A stretch of DNA of 64,000 nt from Epiperipatus broadwayi (taxonomy: Eukaryota; Onychophora; Udeonychophora; Euonychophora; Peripatidae). Where the stretch lies: NCBI GenBank assembly GCA_028023455.1, contig JAQFVV010000158.1, positions 808,001 through 872,000 on the forward strand. The letters run 5' to 3'. The notes beneath the pieces are model-generated. The model searched no databases and was not told the DNA's origin. It saw only the letters and a list, made by a program, of their open reading frames with translations. How positions within the stretch are numbered: position 1 is the first letter of the stretch; every line of letters starts with the position of its first letter. This document shows positions 60,019-64,000 of this stretch, one piece after another. A program made the position numbers and the translations under genes.

Positions 60019-62505
60019 TTCTCAGAGTGATGAAGTAGTAGAAGATTCTTATATGGATGTACAAAAGACTTTTGATTAGAGTAAACATTTTAAAATTGTT
60101 ATGGGAGACTTTAATGCTGGAATTGGTAAGAAAATGAAAGATGAAAGTGCTGTAGGTAATTTTGGTTATGGTATTAGAAATGAGAGAGGTCATAGACTTG
60201 TAGAGTTTGCAGAAAAAGAAAAATTTTATATTATGAATTCTTTTTTTTTTTTTGAGAAAAATGTTAAAAGGAAATGGACAGGGAAGCATCCAAATGAAGG
60301 TACAGCAGAATTGGATTATATTTTGACTAACAGAAAATATATATTTCAAGATTTTAATGTTCTTAATAAATTTAACACAGGAAGTGATCATCGATTAGTA
60401 AGATGTAAGATACGTGTTAATGCAAAACTAGAGAGACAAAAATTATTAAGAAAAACAATATTTACAGTTGATATTCCTAATCTTCAGAAACATTCTAATG
60501 AATTTAAATTAGAACTTACAAATTGGTTTCAAGTATTAGTAGATTTTGAACATGATTCAGATTTGAATGAAATTAATATGAAAATAACTGATACACTTTT
60601 AAAAATTGCAACAAAGATAGCTGGTAGAAAAAAGCAGCAATTGACCAATAAAATTTCTACTGAGACTAGAGAATTTATGAAGAAAAGAAGGAATATGAAG
60701 ATATACAAAAATGATGCATTAAAAAGGATTGAATATCTTGAATTTTGTAAAATGGGTGCAGAAAAGAGTTGAAAATGATATAAGAAAGTATAACTGTGAA
60801 CTAGCAAGGAAAGCTGTAGAAGAGAATAAAAGTCTCAAGAGTGTAAAACAACATTTTGGTATTGGTAGGAAATTTATATCTGCAATAAGAAAAAAAGGTG
60901 GAATTATTACTAAAAAGAGAGATGACATCATGAAATGGGTAGAAGACTTCTATCAAGAATTATATAGTAATAAAGAACAAGTACCTCCTATATCTATTAT
61001 ATCTTCTGAATTGCTCAGAATTTTAAATGAAGAAGTGAGACATGCAATTAAATTTATGAAGAAAGGAAAGGCTCCAGGTAATGATGGAATTATAATTGAT
61101 ATATTAAAAGAAGCAGGTGAAGAAATAGAATTTTTTTTAGCAAAGTTATATACCAAATGTCTAAATGATAAAGATGTACCAGATGATTGGAAGAATGCAA
61201 TATTAATATTTAAAAAAGATGATAAAGAAGATATTAGAAATTACAGACCTATCAGCCTTTTATCAGTTTTATACAAAATTTTTACCAAGATAATTACAAC
61301 TCGTCTACAGAGAACATTGGATTTCCACCAACCAAGAGAACAAGCTGGATTTAAAAATGGTTTTAGTACAGTAGATCATATCCAGGTATTGAGAGAAGTT
61401 ATAGAAAGGACAAATGAATATGAGTTGCCATTATGCTTTGGATTTGTAGATTATGAAAAGGCATTTGATTCTATAAACATTTCTTCAGTGATTAAAGCAT
61501 TGGATCATCAAGGTATAGATCCAGGATATTGTCATATTTTAAAGAATATTTATAAAAATGCAACAGCAACAATTAGATTACATAATGATACTAGGAAAGT
61601 CAACATTGAGAAGGGTGTAAGACAGGGTGACTCCATATCTCCAAAACTTTTTACAGCAGTGCTGCAAGAAGTATTTTGTGGATTAAAATGGGAAGCTAAA
61701 GGAGTGAAAGTAAATGGAGATTATTTAAGTCATTTAGATTTTGCAGATGATGTAGTTGTTTTTGCAAATAATGCTTTAGAGCTGCAGGAAATGTTGCAGG
61801 AGTTATCAGATGAAAGTAGGACTAAAGATAAATGTTAAAAAGACTAAAGTAATGTTTAATGGATTTTCTCAAAATATGAAAATAAAGATTGATTATGATG
61901 AGTTAGAAGAAGTTAACAGTTACAAATACCTTGGTCAGATTATTAATACAGATGGAAACATAATGGATGAAATTAATCATAGAATTAAACTTGGTTGGAG
62001 TGCTTTTGGTAGAAATAACTTGATACTAAAAGGAAATATGCCTATGTGTTTGAAAAGGAAGGTTTTTAATAAATGTGTTTTTCCAGTTCTTACTTTATGG
62101 ATCTGAGACTTGGACACTTAATAGAAGAGCAATACAGAGACTTCAGACCACTCAAAGAAGTATGGAGAGATGCATGTTGGGAGTAACAAGAAAAGATCGA
62201 AAACACAATATATGGATAAGAGAACAAACAGGTGTTACTGACTTCATTGAAAAAATTAAAAGACTGAAGTGGAGTTGGGCTGGACATATTTCTAGAAGAG
62301 ATGATAATAGATGGACAATTGAAATCATAAACTGGATCCCAAGAGATTGTAAAAGACCCAGAAAGAGACCACATGTGAGACGGATGGATGAAATAAGAAA
62401 AGGTGTAGGGGTGATGTGGAGAAGAGAACCTAAAGATCGGAGATGAATTGAACTCGGAGAGACCTTAATCCTGCAGTGGATTGATAATGGTTGATGATAA
62501 TGATG
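60019..62505 (+). pseudogene. RTE-type LINE, best-preserved copy, 5'-truncated
   Basis: Frames 60101-60772, 60729-61838, 61810-62106 and 62075-62446 together form one RTE-like polyprotein split by three frameshifts, near 60750, 61815 and 62090. A TAG also lies in frame about 25 bases before the MGDFNA motif. The APE endonuclease part has MGDFNAGIG, ELDYILTN and GSDHRLV. The reverse transcriptase has KAPGNDGI, NYRPISLLSVLYKIF, FVDYEKAFDS, GVRQGDSISPKLF and the catalytic LDFADDVVVF, so the active-site Asp residues are present. The C-terminal part has KTKVMFNGFSQ, LYGSETWTL, CMLGVTRKDR and WAGHISRRDDNRW. The 3' end is the ATGATAATGATGA repeat near 62505. The endonuclease N-terminus is missing. 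Breaks make it non-functional, though it is recent relative to other copies. Confidence 0.92.
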
Positions 62506-62509
62506 ACCT

Positions 62510-64000
62510 CATATATTCCAAAATGAGAGACCTATATGAGAAATCTATAATTTACATGGCCCATGAGCTAAAGTCTATTAATATTTATGGAATTTGTAAT
62601 ATAAGATTACAGAATTATGCTTGATGACAATAAAGTCGTGTAAGAAAAAATTATTCCTCACACTATCACAATTTGAATTTATTTGGTTAGTCAATATTGC
62701 TAGCTCTTACAACTAAATCTACCCTTGATAAATATATCTGGTGATATGAATTGGTGTTCAATTGTATAGACTTATTTGAGTAATATTACATAGAATAACT
62801 AAAGCTAAGATTTTAATTTAATAGATAAATATTTTATTTACATTGGTAACTAAATGTAAGTCATGAAATTGCATATTAAAATAACATTAGCTTATAATAT
62901 TTAGTGTGTGCATATTTACACTATGGGTAATGTCATACAAAATACTTAACTTGAATTAAAGGAAGATACATATTTAGCTTAATTTTTCTGACAATAATTT
63001 AGTATTGAGAATTTTAACTTATTATGGACTATGTTGAGGTTAAACCTAAATAAGTTATCTTGACAAGTATCGTTCAATAATTATTTATCCTTTTGTGGTT
63101 AAGACAGCTTCCTTTAATTGAATGTATATAAATGTGATTGTTTATTTTATATAAAACTATATATGAAATTATTCTTTAACACTTGTGTATAACATAAGAT
63201 AAATAGAATTAAAGAAAAATTTGAAGAAATCACTGAAACTTTTAGCATTTAAATATCCACTATATAGAGTAAGGTGGTCAAATTGTTATAAGAATTTGTT
63301 AAGTATCCAAAATGAGTTGACAATAGCACTAAGAATTTGATTGTAGTTTTTGGAATAATCCAATATAATTTATTCAACAGTAGTTTTGTGCTTTGACTTC
63401 TTTATATATTAGTTAGGTAACGGATATCTGTATAATTTACTTTTAATAAAAAAAATTTTTAAAAATATATCCAAAGATAAATCTTAATAAACACTAATTC
63501 CTGTGTTACCCAATAAGCTTGTAGAATCATAATTTCTTTTAATATCAGCTGTAAGTATTTATCTATTCACTATGTTATCCACAAACATAATAATATAATT
63601 GTTAGAATCCCCACGTGTGTATGAGTATGTTTCCAGTAGCATATAATAAACTACCATGTCTGATAGATGGTGTTATGGTCTCACGACTAAAGTTAATGTA
63701 TTTGATATTCTATATTTCATTCTCTATCTCTAATGAATGATTCTTAGGGTAGTTGCTTAAAATTAATTTGGTTTCTCCCAAATTGGCATTTTATTTTATT
63801 TATAGGGACTAACACTTTACTCTTAATATATGTGGGTTTATTTCATTTTTATACATGTGTGTTTCAAATTCGAATGGCAATTTGACCTAAGGCAAAAAAA
63901 CAAAACAAAATTGTAACATGCTGGAAGTTATGGTTTTATTCATTAAATGATTTTAATTTAAATCTAACAGTCCATATTTATTTTTATTTTCCTAACTAGT
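62510..64000. other. Intronic AT-rich stretch to window end
   Basis: No exon or recognised repeat. If the intron assignment is right, the next cullin-3 exon lies beyond 64000. Confidence 0.4.

Noticed and set aside
59948-60391. 147-codon minus-strand frame
   Set aside because: Antisense shadow of the RTE endonuclease coding region.
1-64000. CRISPR arrays, bacterial operons or viral genomes
   Set aside because: No regularly spaced repeats, no clustered long ORFs and no ribosome binding sites. Intron signals and LINE content are those of an animal genome.

Overview
This is eukaryotic nuclear DNA from an animal. It is strongly AT-rich, with many homopolymer runs and short introns and exons bounded by GT/AG. 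Non-LTR retrotransposon remnants, MITE-like DNA elements and tRNA-derived SINE heads are frequent. No bacterial operon, ribosome binding site or CRISPR array is visible. One exon is recognisable as the first coding exon of cullin-3. Gene structure and repeat types suggest an invertebrate; an arthropod such as a chelicerate is possible, but the sequence does not settle this.

Layout. Positions 1-9.6 kb hold no recognised cellular gene, only a retroelement integrase C-terminal remnant (0.56-0.85 kb), a 1 kb palindromic element (5.47-6.50 kb) and an LTR-like segment (7.34-7.51 kb). A plus-strand promoter with CCAAT and TATA motifs precedes a short first coding exon at 9.99-10.04 kb. Two coding exons at 15.47-16.15 kb, with a poly(A) signal at 16.29 kb, end a nuclear-protein-like gene. 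These may belong to one gene, but intermediate exons were not found. From 16.3 to 37.6 kb is intergenic and repeat-dominated: RTE-type LINE copies on both strands, a hAT-like MITE with an exact 8-bp target duplication, and a dense cluster of the palindromic family at 33.3-36.7 kb. The cullin-3 promoter (with a consensus CRE), a 5' UTR exon and the first coding exon lie at 37.67-38.17 kb. Everything after that (38.2-64 kb) is probably cullin-3 intron 1. It holds a 1184-bp TA-flanked element with perfect 21-bp terminal inverted repeats, a second LINE lineage (54.9-56.3 kb), a foldback repeat (59.7-59.9 kb) and the best-preserved RTE copy (60.0-62.5 kb).

The most unusual item is the palindromic family. 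Three insertions share defined ends (CACATGATCA-like on one side, GAGTTTTGCYTKTTT-like on the other) and are flanked by direct repeats of about 13 bp. They range from 1029 bp down to 59 and 34 bp. I do not recognise the family. The tiny derivatives keep both ends and almost nothing else, which suggests that end sequences are enough for mobilisation.
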